Shown: one piece after another, positions 1-12,600 of the stretch
How the letters are laid out: the number at the start of each line of letters is the position of its first letter
Numbering within the stretch: the stretch's first letter is position 1
Assembly (NCBI GenBank): GCA_033557835.1
Contig: JAWQRO010000058.1
Coordinates: 1-64,000, forward strand
Origin: Helochares maculicollis
Lineage: Eukaryota; Arthropoda; Insecta; Coleoptera; Hydrophilidae
Direction: 5' to 3'
DNA: 64,000 nucleotides
Position numbers and translations under genes: made by a program
Notes under the pieces: model-generated
What the model was told of the DNA's origin: nothing
What the model saw: the letters and a program-made list of their open reading frames with translations, nothing else
The model's database searches: none

Positions 1-212
1 TTTGTAATAATGATGTTGGGATTTTCTTTTTTGAAATGTAAAGTTTCTTTGTATATTTTGTTGTAGAATTTGTTTCTGATTTCTTCTAGTTTTGTTTCTT
101 TATAGTTGTTTATAGCTTTGATGTTGTTTGTTATCGTCGTCCTGATTTCATTTTGACGATGTTGGTTAATACAGATGGGTTTTTTGTTGTTGTACTGAAG
201 GCAGGTATTATG
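1..212 (-). other. Open minus-strand reading frame at the left edge, unrecognised
   Basis: One minus-strand frame is open for about 68 codons, rich in Asn, Lys and Glu (for example NYKETKLEEIRNKFYNK), and runs off the window edge. I do not recognise it. It could be a truncated retroelement or chance in A-rich sequence. The mariner lies directly beside it. Confidence 0.2.
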
Positions 213-246
213 CTGAAGGTGTGTTCATAAGTGTCGCGAATTTTTA
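213..246 (+). repeat. Left terminal inverted repeat of the mariner
   Basis: The segment beginning GAAGGTGTGTTCATAAGTG pairs with the inverted right end (GAAGTGTGCTCAAAAAGTA after reverse complement) and continues into the shared TCGCGAATTTT. It has several point differences and one inserted base, consistent with age. Confidence 0.8.
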
Positions 247-418
247 ATTTTCGCGAGTTAGGTATATTCGAATTTCGATTTTTTTGTGGCGTTATGTTGG
301 TACTCATGTCTCTCACTTATTCCGACAAGTTTAGCCATTTTGAATGTTCAGTTAATTGTTGACAGCTGCTTTGCTTGCACGTGTTTTGGCTCGTCTTCGA
401 TTTTTACCTATTCAAAAA

Positions 419-1408
419 ATGGATCAAAGAACCTGTCTCAAATTTTATGTGAAAAACGACATTAAGTGCGCTGATGCATTTTGAATGTTGACTGTGGCAT
501 ACAGCGAAGCTACCTTGGACCGAAGCAACGTTTATCGGTGGTACAAAATGCTCTCAGAAGGCCGAGAAGATGTGAACGAGAGAAAATGGTATTGGCCAAT
601 CGTCGAATCACTATTAGAGAAGTTGCTCAGGACGTAGACATATCGATTGGCTAGTGCCATTCGATTTTTATCAATGATTTGGGCATGAGACGGGTCACCG
701 CGAAATTCGTACCAAAATTGCTCAATTTCGACCAAAAACAGCTTCGCATGAAAATTGCTAATGAGCTGTTGAGCGACGCCCCAAATTTGCTTCAGAGGGT
801 CATAACTGGTAACGAATCGTGGGTTTACGGCTATGACGTGGAAACCAAAGCTCAATCATCTCAATGGAAGCTGCCGCATGAACCAAGACCGAAAAAAGCG
901 CGCCAAGTTCGGTCGACTGTGAAAGTTTTGCTTACCGTTTTCTTCAATTGCAGGGGCGTGGTGCATCGTGAGCTCTTACCACAAGGTAGAACGGTCAATA
1001 AGGAATATTACCTGTAAGTTATGCGCAATTTGCGTGAAGCAATCCGCCAGAAACGCCCGGATTTGTGGAAGAAGAAAAATTGGCTTTTGCACCACGATAA
1101 CGCTCCTGCTCACACATCGCTGCTTGTGCGCGACTTTTTGGCCAAAAACAACACACTAATGATTCCGCAGCCACCATATTCCCCGAATCTGGCCCCCTGT
1201 GACTTTTTCTTGTTCCTGACACTAAAGAGGCCCATGAAAGGGCGACGCTACGCTAATATTGACGACATAAAGATGGCATCGAAGGAGGAGCTGAACAAAC
1301 AAACATGATTTTTTTAAGTGCTTCGCAGTTTGGAAAAAACGTTGGCACAAGTGTATAATATTTCATGGGGATTACTTTGAACGGGACAAAATATATATTC
1401 ATGAATAA
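419..1408 (+). pseudogene. Mariner transposase pseudogene (D,D34D)
   Basis: The DNA-cutting transposase of the surrounding mariner. Decay is extensive: in-frame stops at 482, 652 and 1015, a deletion with frame change near 580-595 that removes the linker between the DNA-binding helices, and a frameshift near 1300. The first catalytic Asp (normally in TGDESWVY) is Asn, codon AAC at 811. The second Asp (HHDNAPAH, 1096) and third Asp (APCDFF, 1201) remain, 34 residues apart, the mariner spacing. The C-terminal tail (KKRWHKC) resumes in another frame and stops at 1406. Confidence 0.92.
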
Positions 1409-1431
1409 ATAAATAATTTTTGAAAAAACAC

Positions 1432-1462
1432 AAAATTCGCGATACTTTTTGAGCACACTTCG
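1432..1462 (-). repeat. Right terminal inverted repeat of the mariner
   Basis: Read on the minus strand it starts CGAAGTGTGCTCAAAAAGTA and ends in GCGAATTTT. It is followed outward by TATA, containing the presumed TA target duplication. Confidence 0.8.
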
Positions 1463-1464
1463 TA

Positions 1465-3502
1465 TATCCAGTCATATACATGAAGAGCTACGAATTTCAG
1501 CAGATTGTAAATTTCCAACTACTCAGTTCACAAACCTAAAATACATAAATATTTTCCTTAGTAAGTGTAAACTTCAATTAGAAAGTTTTACGGTGGATCT
1601 GATGGGTACTTTTCAGAGATTACTCTGATTAATTATAAATTTATAAGTATTAGATGGAAAAACTTTCCCGCAACAGTTTCCTCTAACACCGAAAGATATA
1701 CGTAGGATGTGTGCATGCAATTTCGCTCTGGAATAAGACGGCTACTGCGATGCACCTCACTTATTTCCATACCCTTTGTTCCACCTTGTTTTACTGTGTC
1801 TCATCTCCTTCGCCCGGGATTATTATCATCGCTAACCCGACAAGAAATTTCATTTTCTTACATTTAAATCGGTGGAATTTTCTCATGGAATTAAAGTGAA
1901 TCAATATAAGAGAAGTTGTATTTCTATTAAGTGGCTTGTGAAGGGAAGGAAAAGGCGTTTGCTTAAAACGAAAAAGAGTTGCTTGGTCTATTCGGCCTTA
2001 ATGCACGCTACACACATGACGTTCATATAGCATAAAAAATTCAACGCACTTACAAATATTTATTCAGTCGCCAAACGGCGTGCTGAAGGTATTTTCGTCA
2101 ATGACCTTATTCACGACTACTTTTCAGGAATAATGTACAAAAGAGTGTGTTTATATAAACAAATGTGAGCAATTCTCACGTTGAAGCAATAAAAATATAA
2201 ATAGAGGTTAGATAAGTGGTGGAAAGCACTCACTTTATACAAAGCAAGTTGGAGGAGAATAGGGAAAAACCCGTGTTTGTATATCGGAAGCTCCTGTACG
2301 CGCCTTAGAAATGTACATATTTTATCATTATAAACCAATATCAAACAGCTTATCTAACGCATATGTGCATTTTGAAGACGAATTCATGCGTCCACAAATG
2401 CAAGATCTAAAATATGCTACGAATTGAGACCTGAATGCTTGTCAAGTGATTTTTGGAAACTGCTTTCAATTTCGAAGTATATTTAATAGAAACGTGATGA
2501 AATTGATTTGACGGTTTTATAAAACTTCAAGATACTGAAATTCCTTGCATCAAAACCGTGGCTTATTAGTAATTTTATTAGTTTCGGTTACAATGCCGCG
2601 AAACAATATTTTTGAAATCGAGTAAGGTCATATTGAAAAATTAAAAATTGTTGAATTACATCACGAATTGGTAACTTATCTACAACTATTGCAGGCACAC
2701 AAAACCTATGCGTTTGTAAAGCAAACAGATAATATTTCCTATATATAGTTTTTAGTTATTAACCTAAATCATCTCTGATTTAGTTGTGAGGTCGTTGTAA
2801 AGGGGGGTTGTTTTCCGCCGTTTCCCTGTGAATTATCACGTGTTTAAGCAGAGGGAGATCAAAATATCGCAGGTGTATTGCGGCAGGATTTAGGAAATGT
2901 TGGAGAATGTAGGAAATGTAGGAACTAAGGAAATTTAAATAATAAAGTTTAAAAGTTATGTGCTTGAAAGTTGGTACGCGTTCTGCGCGTGCCAATAAAC
3001 ACGGGGCTTTAATAACAACGCCGCGCCGTATTTATTATATTATGTACTGCGTGTTCTCTCGGTTTTAATAATTAGGTAGTAAATTGCATTTACAATTAAG
3101 TAAATTTAGTGCTCTTACCCCATTATTAGTTATATAACGCAAACATCTTCTTGAGGAGCGAAATATATTGCACTCACATATGCAGTGGAAACTTTTTAAT
3201 TTACTGAAGGGCGCGAGTTGTAACTCAGGTGGTGGAAAAGAACGCGTGTAATGAATGAATGAGCTGCATTTTTAATTAAAACTGCAGGTAGGAGTCTGCC
3301 TAGTGAGGATTTTTTTTTTGAAAAACGATTAAAAAATTGAGAGATGCTTTCGTCACGTTCATATTAATGGGACGGGTATTGAAAATGAGGGGCTAGAAGG
3401 AGTGGGGTGGAATGTAGTATTCTTAAGTCATTCTAGTTGAAGAAAGGGCATTACATCTTATGATTTTAACACGCCATTGAAAATGAACCCAATTTTTTGT
3501 AG
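1465..3502. other. Intergenic / upstream region of the perlecan gene
   Basis: About 2 kb between the mariner and the probable 5' UTR. I see no coding signal; ORFs of 60-75 codons are typical chance frames. The last kilobase should hold the promoter or an upstream non-coding exon. A donor-like GCAG|GTAGGA occurs near 3287-3295 and could end such an exon. No core promoter element was recognised with confidence. Confidence 0.4.
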
Positions 3503-3556
3503 GACAATGAAGCTGCTGTAAACATATCAAAATTGTACAATATACTTTCCGATAAA
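3503..3556 (+). promoter_or_regulatory. Probable 5' UTR of the perlecan gene with a 4-codon uORF
   Basis: The main ATG at 3557 has A at -3, a good insect start context. An upstream ATG at 3507 opens a minimal ORF of four codons (Met-Lys-Leu-Leu-stop, 3507-3521) ending 35 nt before the main start. The dinucleotide AG at 3501-3502 follows a T-run, so it could be a 3' splice site joining an unseen upstream non-coding exon. If so, transcription starts further left. I could not define a TATA box or initiator with confidence. Confidence 0.4.
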
Positions 3557-3638
3557 ATGAAGTTCAAGTGCCGTATATTAGATCTTCAACGATTATCTAG
3601 CTTAGTGTTACTATGCCTAGCTGTTAAAATAAGCGCAG
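3557..3638 (+). CDS. trol: Perlecan exon 1: start codon and signal peptide
   Basis: The 82-nt exon encodes 27 residues plus one base. A basic N-region (MKFKCR) is followed by a hydrophobic stretch ([11 protein letters not shown]) and a small-residue end (ISA), the layout of a secretory signal peptide. The exon ends in a consensus donor (G|GTAAGT) in phase 1. This matches the phase-1 acceptor of exon 2, and joining them gives Glu-Cys at the start of the first LDLa. Because 42 kb separates the two, a skipped short exon or an alternative first exon cannot be excluded. Confidence 0.65.
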
Positions 3639-6600
3639 GTAAGTTGTACTTAATTTAGTTGTATCAATAGCTCTTGTTTGTAATATGATATTATTGCCAA
3701 TCTTAAATCATAACATTTGTCATGACTTTGCCAATAATGACCATTTTTTTGTGAAAAATTGTAAAAATATATCTATAGAAGTCTAGCAATTACCAGAACC
3801 TGCGTGCATTATAGGTTTTTTAGACTATTAATTATTAGAGACGTAGCTTTACTATCAACTAAACGGAATCGTGTTGATTTGAGTTTTTATTTGTAGTCAC
3901 TGAACTTTGTTGGATACTTTAATTTATTGATAGTATTTATAAATTTAATTAGTTAAATTCTAACATACACTCAAATTGCATACTGTGTTTCTGAGTTAAA
4001 AATACAGACAATTCTTTAATCAAACCCAATGTTTATCTAAGTTGAAGTTTGATTCGTCGTAATGAAATCACGTTTTTTTAGAAACAGCATAAAATGTTGC
4101 AATAAGGAAGGTTATTCAATAAATTCATGGTTTTGTATTCAATATTAATTCCGTTACTTATTTTTATTCAAATTTAAATCTAAGAATTTAAGGTAACCTA
4201 CCAGCAATATTAATGAATGAACCCTCATTCTACTCTATAAAAATTATTTATCTTCACTCATTAGCTCAATTGAATACTTTAAATCTATTAATTAAAGTTT
4301 AGCATTCTCCAGTGAGTCGAATGTCTCGCATAAGTAATGTCCAATAAGATGAACGGCAACGTTCACACTTCTTAGTTCAGGGAAAGCCACTGATGAAGTA
4401 GAAGCAGAAGAAATTGATGCTACTCTATGTTGTTTGAATGTCTATTCCATGGTCATCGATTTTTGTTTTCTTGTCTAGCTTGTTATTTTTCCTGCAAACA
4501 AAGTAGAATGGATCCTTAAAGCATGGAAGATATTCAACTGTAAACAATTAATCCTACATACTTTACTGCAACTGGGATGATTGTTCGAATTACCTGCCCG
4601 AATAAAAATATCTATAAATTTATTGTCTGGAGATTACAAAAGTTTTCTTCTTGAAACATCTCGTCATATTTCTCAGTTTTAGGTGCAAAGAATGCCAAAG
4701 ATTTTTCACTATTGAAGTTTAATTATGTCTAACTTTAGAATCCATTATTTGTAAATATTAATAATATCTTTAGATTTGGGTATAAGAGCTCTACTTCATT
4801 ACTTCTTCTTTAATTGATGAATAGTATTTAAGAAAACCCTCTTGAAATTTTGTCATTAATAGCATCAATTTTCTGTAAAACATTAGTACTATACTTCTAG
4901 AGATTGTTTTTTATTTTTATAGGCACAATATCAAAACTATTCAAGACTTGATTTTAGTATGAAGCAACACAAAAATGCGGTATCAAAAATGGTTCTTTGT
5001 TTTTAAGCAAAGGTTGTCAAAGCGCCATTTTCAGGTATGCATCATTTTCAATTTTTGAGTCATAAGAGACTCACAAAAACTTTCACTGACCATTTTAAAA
5101 CTACTAAGACTCCTTTCTTATTTGTAGCCTTTTCCCTAGAAGCAATGTTTTCAAGAATTTTCTTTCTCTTCGGCTCAGGGGCTTGAGGTTGATGTTGATG
5201 AGCTGGCCAATCTGTCAGTCAAGTCGTACATAACACTTTTGTTTTCTGACTACACGACAAATCGTCTTAATAATTTATGATATATTCGAGGGAAAAATAA
5301 TGACGCGGTGTTTTTATTACTCGGTTTTGAAATATCCGTTAAAGATGTGGAAAGTATATTTATTGTGTTATTGTTTTTATTGTGCTGCTGGGACGAGAAA
5401 TTCGAATGTTAGTAATGTACAACCAAGAAATGTCATAATTTATAAAAAGTTAATGAGGTACCTTCAAAAATATTGATATTTGTTTCTGTCTCTATTGCGA
5501 AAAATAATTTAAGATGGAAGTTGTTGAACGTATTTGCTCAGCTTTGTCAGGATATGTAAGCAGTCTATCTAAGTATCTAATGTAAAGAGAAGATCTGGAA
5601 GAGAGTTTTTTTTTATTTTTTTTATTTCCAAAATGCCATTGTTCACTTAGCTTATGTGACTAGTAACATTAATCCCATGCGACGTCCAAAAATTTGATGG
5701 GAAGACTTATTTTCAAACAAAGAATCTGTAGAATTTAGATTGTTGCTAGTAACTTGGTCGGTCAATTGATACTTAGCATAATCAAAATCAAGAATACTAG
5801 TTTATATGAGGTGTCTTGTGCAATTTGGATTTACTTTATGGTTTCGAAAAAGTTATCTTTTAAAATTTTTGCGTTTCTTGTAATGGTTTTCTTGCTTTCA
5901 TTAAATCTTTTCATTTGATATGTAACGTATATCAGGCTTATGATAGGTTGACATTTATTAATTTATTTTATTAGTCTAATTTTTGTAGTTTTCATATCTT
6001 TCTTATGCTGGTAGTTCTTAAATACTTGATTATATAAGAAAAAATTGCTTTGAAAATACTCATTTAAAATTACTTAGACAAGTTTTTCGATAATTTAATT
6101 TAGGGAACGTAAAGGGACGTGAAGGAAATGAAGATACTTGACGGTAAATTTTACAAAAGTAGTAGTTACAGTCAACTACTCAATAGCGTAACAGTAATAG
6201 TATAAAATAATATATTTATAAACACACTCAAATATGTTAGAATTACAATTACTCGTTGCCATTCATATTGTGTATGGTATTTACTAAACGTATCAACTAA
6301 AATAGCGCGAAGCAAATTAATTACAATATAGTTAGGTATACTGTACTAAGTTTATCTAATGTTATAATCAAATTCAAAAAACAAATTGAATTAAAATAAT
6401 ATAAAATAAAGTAACGCATTTTCAACTTGTTATCTTGAATTTAGATTTATCAGCTATGGGGCGTCAAAATTTAAACAAAAATGCCCAGAGTATCGTTTAC
6501 ATAAGTCCGTGTAACTGCAGCAAAAAAGCTTGCAAGGAAAATGATCTTATTAAAAAAAAACCAACGATTGTGATAAAGGAACGAAAATCGTAATTTATTC

Positions 6601-9600
6601 ATATTATTTAAAAGTATTTTTTTTAACTTGCATTATTTAGCTCACAAAGCAGACACATAATTGACGATGGTGATAAATGCGTAGGTGAATTATTGCAAAT
6701 TACCTCAAGGCCTCATATCTTATCTACCTTTCGCATTATGATCTAATGCAGAATAGCTAAATGCAAACACCATAACAGAACGCAGTACAACATATCTATA
6801 CAATATGTATAATAATTATAAATAGATCTCCCTGTACTCATAGATACAACACAACTCAGTTTACATAATCTATCCTGATGTGTGCAAATTTGATTTAATG
6901 TAACAGAAGATGTCCGGGCAAGCCCATCACCATCGCATCATGATCTAATGAGTGGCAATCTAACTTATGGGCCGGACGGACGTAATTATTATATTATTGT
7001 CATAAACATTCACTTATCTTTACCAACGTTGTATTATGATTAAAGAACAATGCTCCATTTTTAGCCAATTCAAAGATTAAGAGGTTTTACATTTTTTCGG
7101 TTTCGGCTTAGTAAACATTATTTTCGCGGTTTCAGCAGATATTCAGTCAACTCATTCATTCCTTGCTTGCCATTTGTTCTAATTTCAATATTTAAAGTGC
7201 ATACATTTCAATCGTATGCTTATTTACGTGGTCCATTGATTGTTTATCCAGTATATACCACAATTCCTACTTTAAAACTGCACTATTTTTATGTACTGCG
7301 TGCGTGGGTTTTGTTTCTATCTATTCACACGTCATGCCACTTCCATCGGTAACCCCAGACCAACAAGAATCAATAAGATGTATTAAGTGTCAATCTTAAT
7401 TACATTTTCAGAGAATGTCTAAAAATAACAAGAGAGTAAACATACATATGGCTTGCGTTGTGTAATAGAAAAATGAGGCATCTTCGAAATTTATAATGAC
7501 AGCTTTGATTAACTGATTTGCCTTCGCCTTATGATTCCATTATTGTTAAGAGAGCCAGGATGAGTGTCGCGGCCGGCCGCGGATTGAATTGCATAAACTA
7601 TTTGCGCCGCTTTCGTTCGCTGCCCTTCTTCACCCCACCCCTCCCTGCTTTTGATAAAGAATGTACTTACAAGGAATTGCCATAATGATTACATTAATCA
7701 TGAGATGATATCTCATCACTATCTTAAGATAAACCCGCTGACGTTTATGAAATTTCAAATACAGTGTTGAGTTCAAGAACGCCATATGAGACTGACAAAC
7801 ATTTATTTTTACATTCTTCTGTATAAACAGCTGGGAATTACCTTAATTTAAAACAACCTATAGCTGGCCTATCGATTCGCAGAGTGTATAGGGCTGTTCT
7901 TAAAAACAATATTCGAAACGTGTAGGTGACCTGCAATAGACATGAGCCTTGTATGCGGCATTTTCGATTAAAACTAAAACTAGGAAATAGGAACATCTTA
8001 GAATACATAGTCAGTTTGTTATGTGCAAACATGTTCGAAAGCCATCTCTTCATACTTGCTTAAACGTACACTCAATCGCGAGTAACAGGCACTTATTTGC
8101 AGTGTGGAGAGGTTTTGCAATCATGAAAAAATTCTATTTGGATATATTGATGGATCTCGCAGTTTTGAAGGCCTTTGAATCCATTTTGACCGTTTTTGGA
8201 ACTTTGTATTTGCGAGCGCGCTCGTGCACTCAGGCGTTTAAAGTGAATTAACGAGAGCACACTGTTATTATAGCAAAATCGCAGATCTTCATCACATGTA
8301 CCTACATCTACACAGCTTTGAAATTGTTTCAGGTAATCTTTAGATATTAAAATAGAGCTACCGAGCTATAATTTTGCATGCGCGTAGAAAACCACAAAAA
8401 AATAGTAGATACAAAATGTCGACCTGATTGATGAACCACTGGAAGTACTACTTTGTAATTACGAAAGTTTCAAATTACGTAGGCTGTGAAATGAAAAAAC
8501 TATTTTAAATTATGTAAATGCTTGTAAAATTTGTCAAAACAATCAGCTTAAACAAAATTCGATTTACTAATTTAAACTCTACCACAACTTTTCTTGGAAT
8601 GAGTCTAAGGACTTCTTTACATTTGCTATGATTACTTATTTTTTATTATGAACTGTCTGCAAGATTCTACCAGATTGGGCGTTATTAATTTTTAAGATTT
8701 TTAACCTTCAATGCTTTTATGATAACTTGTAATCAAATAATGTATTAATAAGAAAGCAAAAACTGCAACTTCTAATAAAATCCAATTTATTTAACTTTAA
8801 AAGTCTATTGTTCTTTTTTGCATCAATTATATCCATAATAATCTTTTTTGGGTTCAATTTTCGATTTATTTTTAACACAGTTTTACAATTAACGCCATAG
8901 CTAATTATTTACATTTTAATTATCAATATTAATTTCACTGATATTTACTATGTATGCACAATATTTTAATTGAAAATTCAGAATTTATTTTCAATTTTAA
9001 CATTAGCACTAACAGATATGTTACAGATACAGAAAAAACCATATTCCTGCAAAAAATGTTTGTGCTTAATTATAGCTACAGATTTATTTCCACAAAACGT
9101 TCAGTAGGTATTCCACGATTAATTCTTACGTCTTCAAAGTTTTTAAGAGGTTTTCTCAAAAAATGCAACTTTTCTTAAATTTTCAGTATATACAATAGGT
9201 TTTTCAATTGTCATTGTTTTATTTTGGCAATTTAAGTTTTTATATTCATGATAAAACATTTATCTACGTATTTAGAGCATTTTTTGCTAGAACTGAGATT
9301 TTTAGAACCCTTAGAAAAAAATAACCATAAGTATATGTAGACAACAATCAACATAAAAAACCTAAAAGATGTAAAAGCATTGAAAATGCAGCCTAAACTA
9401 GTTTTCTTGGAAAAAGATAATCTAACAAGTGCAAACAAACGTTACAAATGTAGATAAACTGTTTTAATTAATTAATACAGATAACCAGAATTGATACTTT
9501 GAGAATTTTAAACATATTAAAACTAATCAATTTGCTTAAATGGTCTTAAGTGGAATTTTACGCCTGTTTATTTAATTTAATTTAAATTTCATCGCCAATT

Positions 9601-12600
9601 GCGGATTGAACGTAAATTTTCAGCTTTGTATCAGCAATCCTGAATTCTATATATTTTTGATCCTAAAATGTTCAATTTTTAATATAGTTTATCTTATAAC
9701 CTTGAGCGCTATAATTTTACAATCTTAGAATTTTGATCGTAAAAAGTCAATTTTAGGTCATATAATAATAAAATTTGATTATGCAATCTTGAGTTTTTAA
9801 GTTTGATAATTTCGATGATTTTATTTTGATTTTTCTTGTAATCTTTTAATAATGGGGATTCTTCTACGCTGAAACTTTTTTGAGTGTTTATTCTGAATTA
9901 TCTTTTAGATGTCTCACCTTAATTGCGATGTTTGATCTTGTACTTTTGTATGTACGTTTCCAAAAATAATTGATCAACGCAGAGTCTTTGCTGTTGCGTG
10001 TTGCGTTTTAACGCAATCTAATCCACAAATCGACTAATCTCATTACATTTACACAGTATTTAAAATACCAACAGTCGGTTAAAAATGCAACTAATGTAAA
10101 TTTAACGCGATCACATCACACCCAAAGGCCAGTGACTTTCAGAACCTGAAGCGCGCAGTTTTTAGTTCTGCAAGCACTTTCAAAATCAAAGTTATCAATA
10201 TTTATAAGTGCCTCAGGGACGGCAACGATTGCGACGAAGAAAAATACTACAAAAACGCAAACGTCAGTTCAAAAGTGTTTATGAAAAACCTGATAAAAAT
10301 GAATAATATATAATTATAAATATGCATAGAAACCGTTTAATCGAGATAAGTGCTTTGATTACCGAAAATTTACGGTCTCGGCGATCTACTTCTATTTTCA
10401 TAACCCTGAATTATTTATAAAGACGATTCGGAACTGATTGTAATTATTCCTACGTTTACAATTCGATGGACGATGCCTGCACGCGTTTCTTTCGCTTTTG
10501 CTGCTCTATTCTCGACTTATTTGGATTACAAAAAGCAGAAAAAGGAATTTAAATAAATATATATCAATAATAATATACGTCAATAAAGAGATGATTTGTC
10601 GAGCCCACTGTAGGAATTGAATTGATGAAGCAGAAACAGCTTGCGTGAAAACAATTGTCTCTGAATCGGTCATATCTGTGGGATTTTAGTGATGTGACGG
10701 AAGCTGCGCCGGTCTGCACTGACTCTGGCGGTGTGGTTTGATGGAACAAATAAACTATGAGCCGTAAAAAATGTAACCAATAAATGGATATCAGTGTGGT
10801 TTGCTGACCAGCAGCAGCTAGAATAGCACAACAGAGGTTTATTTGGATTTATGTGTCTATACACAAACAATGCACGTTTGGTGCAGTTGTTGGCTTCGTG
10901 TTTCAACCGTAGAAAATGGAAAGTTCACCACCTGCCAGCGAATACACACCAGTTGACATGAACATAGAACAGGATAAAAATGATGTATACAGCGAGGAAA
11001 TTCATTGCCGTCACGAGTTTCAACACAAAGTATCCTGCACCAAACAACCTCCCACAAAAGCTGTTTAGTCAATGTACTATTTGTGGTAATTAGACGGTTC
11101 TTGTTGGATTAATACTGTGAATATCGGACGATGCGTTGCTGTGCATTGCATTTCATTATCATTCTGCAGCGAATTGCAACATAAAGCAGCCTTCGACACG
11201 TGCCAATTAAAAGCTCGCGCTTAGAATTTATTAGATGGCATCGCATCGCATTCCTGTTGATTATCCAGCAACGGGAACCAAGAAATTTAAGCGAGACGCA
11301 CCAACGATACGATTTACCCTGTTGATTCCCCCAGTTTTCGGAAATGTTTACTGTATCAAACCTGTTAACATAATTGATTGCACAGGAAAATCTTACAAGT
11401 CTTATGTATATATAACTGAATTTGTATTCTATGAATCTTAAACAGGAAGTCAGTTAAATTAGAATAAATAGTTTCCCGGTTGTCAGAGGGATTTGTTGGT
11501 TTAGGATTATTTAATTAATTTGTCCACCACCGACCATCATTATGCATTGCCAAAAAATTAGCGGAATAGTGTAATAAGCAAGCGTGCTTGGTCAAAAAGA
11601 TTTGATACGAGAAGTTCTAACGCCATGCCTTAATGATCACTTTCTTGTTTTACCCCGTGAAAGCTGAAGCCGTATCGACATAACTCTTAAAATGTTTACC
11701 TACCTTACCTCCGCACAATATTCACGATTGCTAATTGAACTTTTTTATTAAATAACTGATTTTTACTTATTTTTTTTTATATTTTCACTAGTATTTAGCC
11801 CACAAATAGTAGCAAATTTCGAATCGCTGAAAACCAAAACAAATATATTTCGCTTGCTTTGAAGCGTCAGTGACATATGTACTTGTCCAATGTAAAGGCA
11901 TATTTTATAATGTTGTAAACATCAAAATATTATTATCAAAACAACGCATTAGCAACGACCAAGACAAAATGAAAATCAAAGCGGATCGTTTCTGTATAAC
12001 ATCAACAGGGGTTTCTTTAGCCATTTCAGACGAGACATATTGGATTGGCTTCTCGCACTGCTAAAACTTGCATGGTAATGTCACATGCACGTCATTGTAT
12101 CGAGGGCTACGTCCAAGACCTGACGGTTTTATGTATTTCTATTCAATTTATGACGGTCAAGGCAAGGATTGGTACATTCCAGAAATCCGATATATTCTGG
12201 AAATTGCGGCCGATTTTAAAATATTGAAAACTTAGTTGAGGGCCGAGATAAGAAGGCGACAATTTTCCGTGGGAATCTGTTAGAAAAAATAAATTTCCCA
12301 GTGGGTTTCCAGTGCTATAGATATGAGATTCCGGTATCGTTATAAATACCAGTACTAGCACTAATCGCGAAAAAATATTCAGTTGACCCTTCAGACAATT
12401 CTAATGAGATGCTTAAGTACCGGAGAAGTCTTAGATATATTCACAGATCATTCCCGATATTCCAGAATATCCACTATTGTGGGTGAAAGTCAATAATAAA
12501 CTTCAATTAAACGAAAATAGAGCACAAACTGCTAATCAAAAAATATTTTTATCTTAGCTAATTTTCGAGAAATAACTTTTTCAACCCTCCTTGCAAATTA

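Larger units (their letters stand above)
213..1462 (+). mobile_element. Dead mariner (Tc1/mariner superfamily) element with both terminal inverted repeats
   Basis: A complete but inactive element of about 1.25 kb. The left repeat (about 213-246) and the right repeat (about 1432-1462, inverted) match over roughly 30 bases with a few differences, sharing the core TATCGCGAATTTT/TGTCGCGAATTTT. TA dinucleotides lie next to both ends, as expected for the TA target duplication. The left end carries a few extra bases relative to the right. The internal transposase is a pseudogene. The element sits left of the perlecan 5' region, outside the gene as annotated. Confidence 0.9.
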
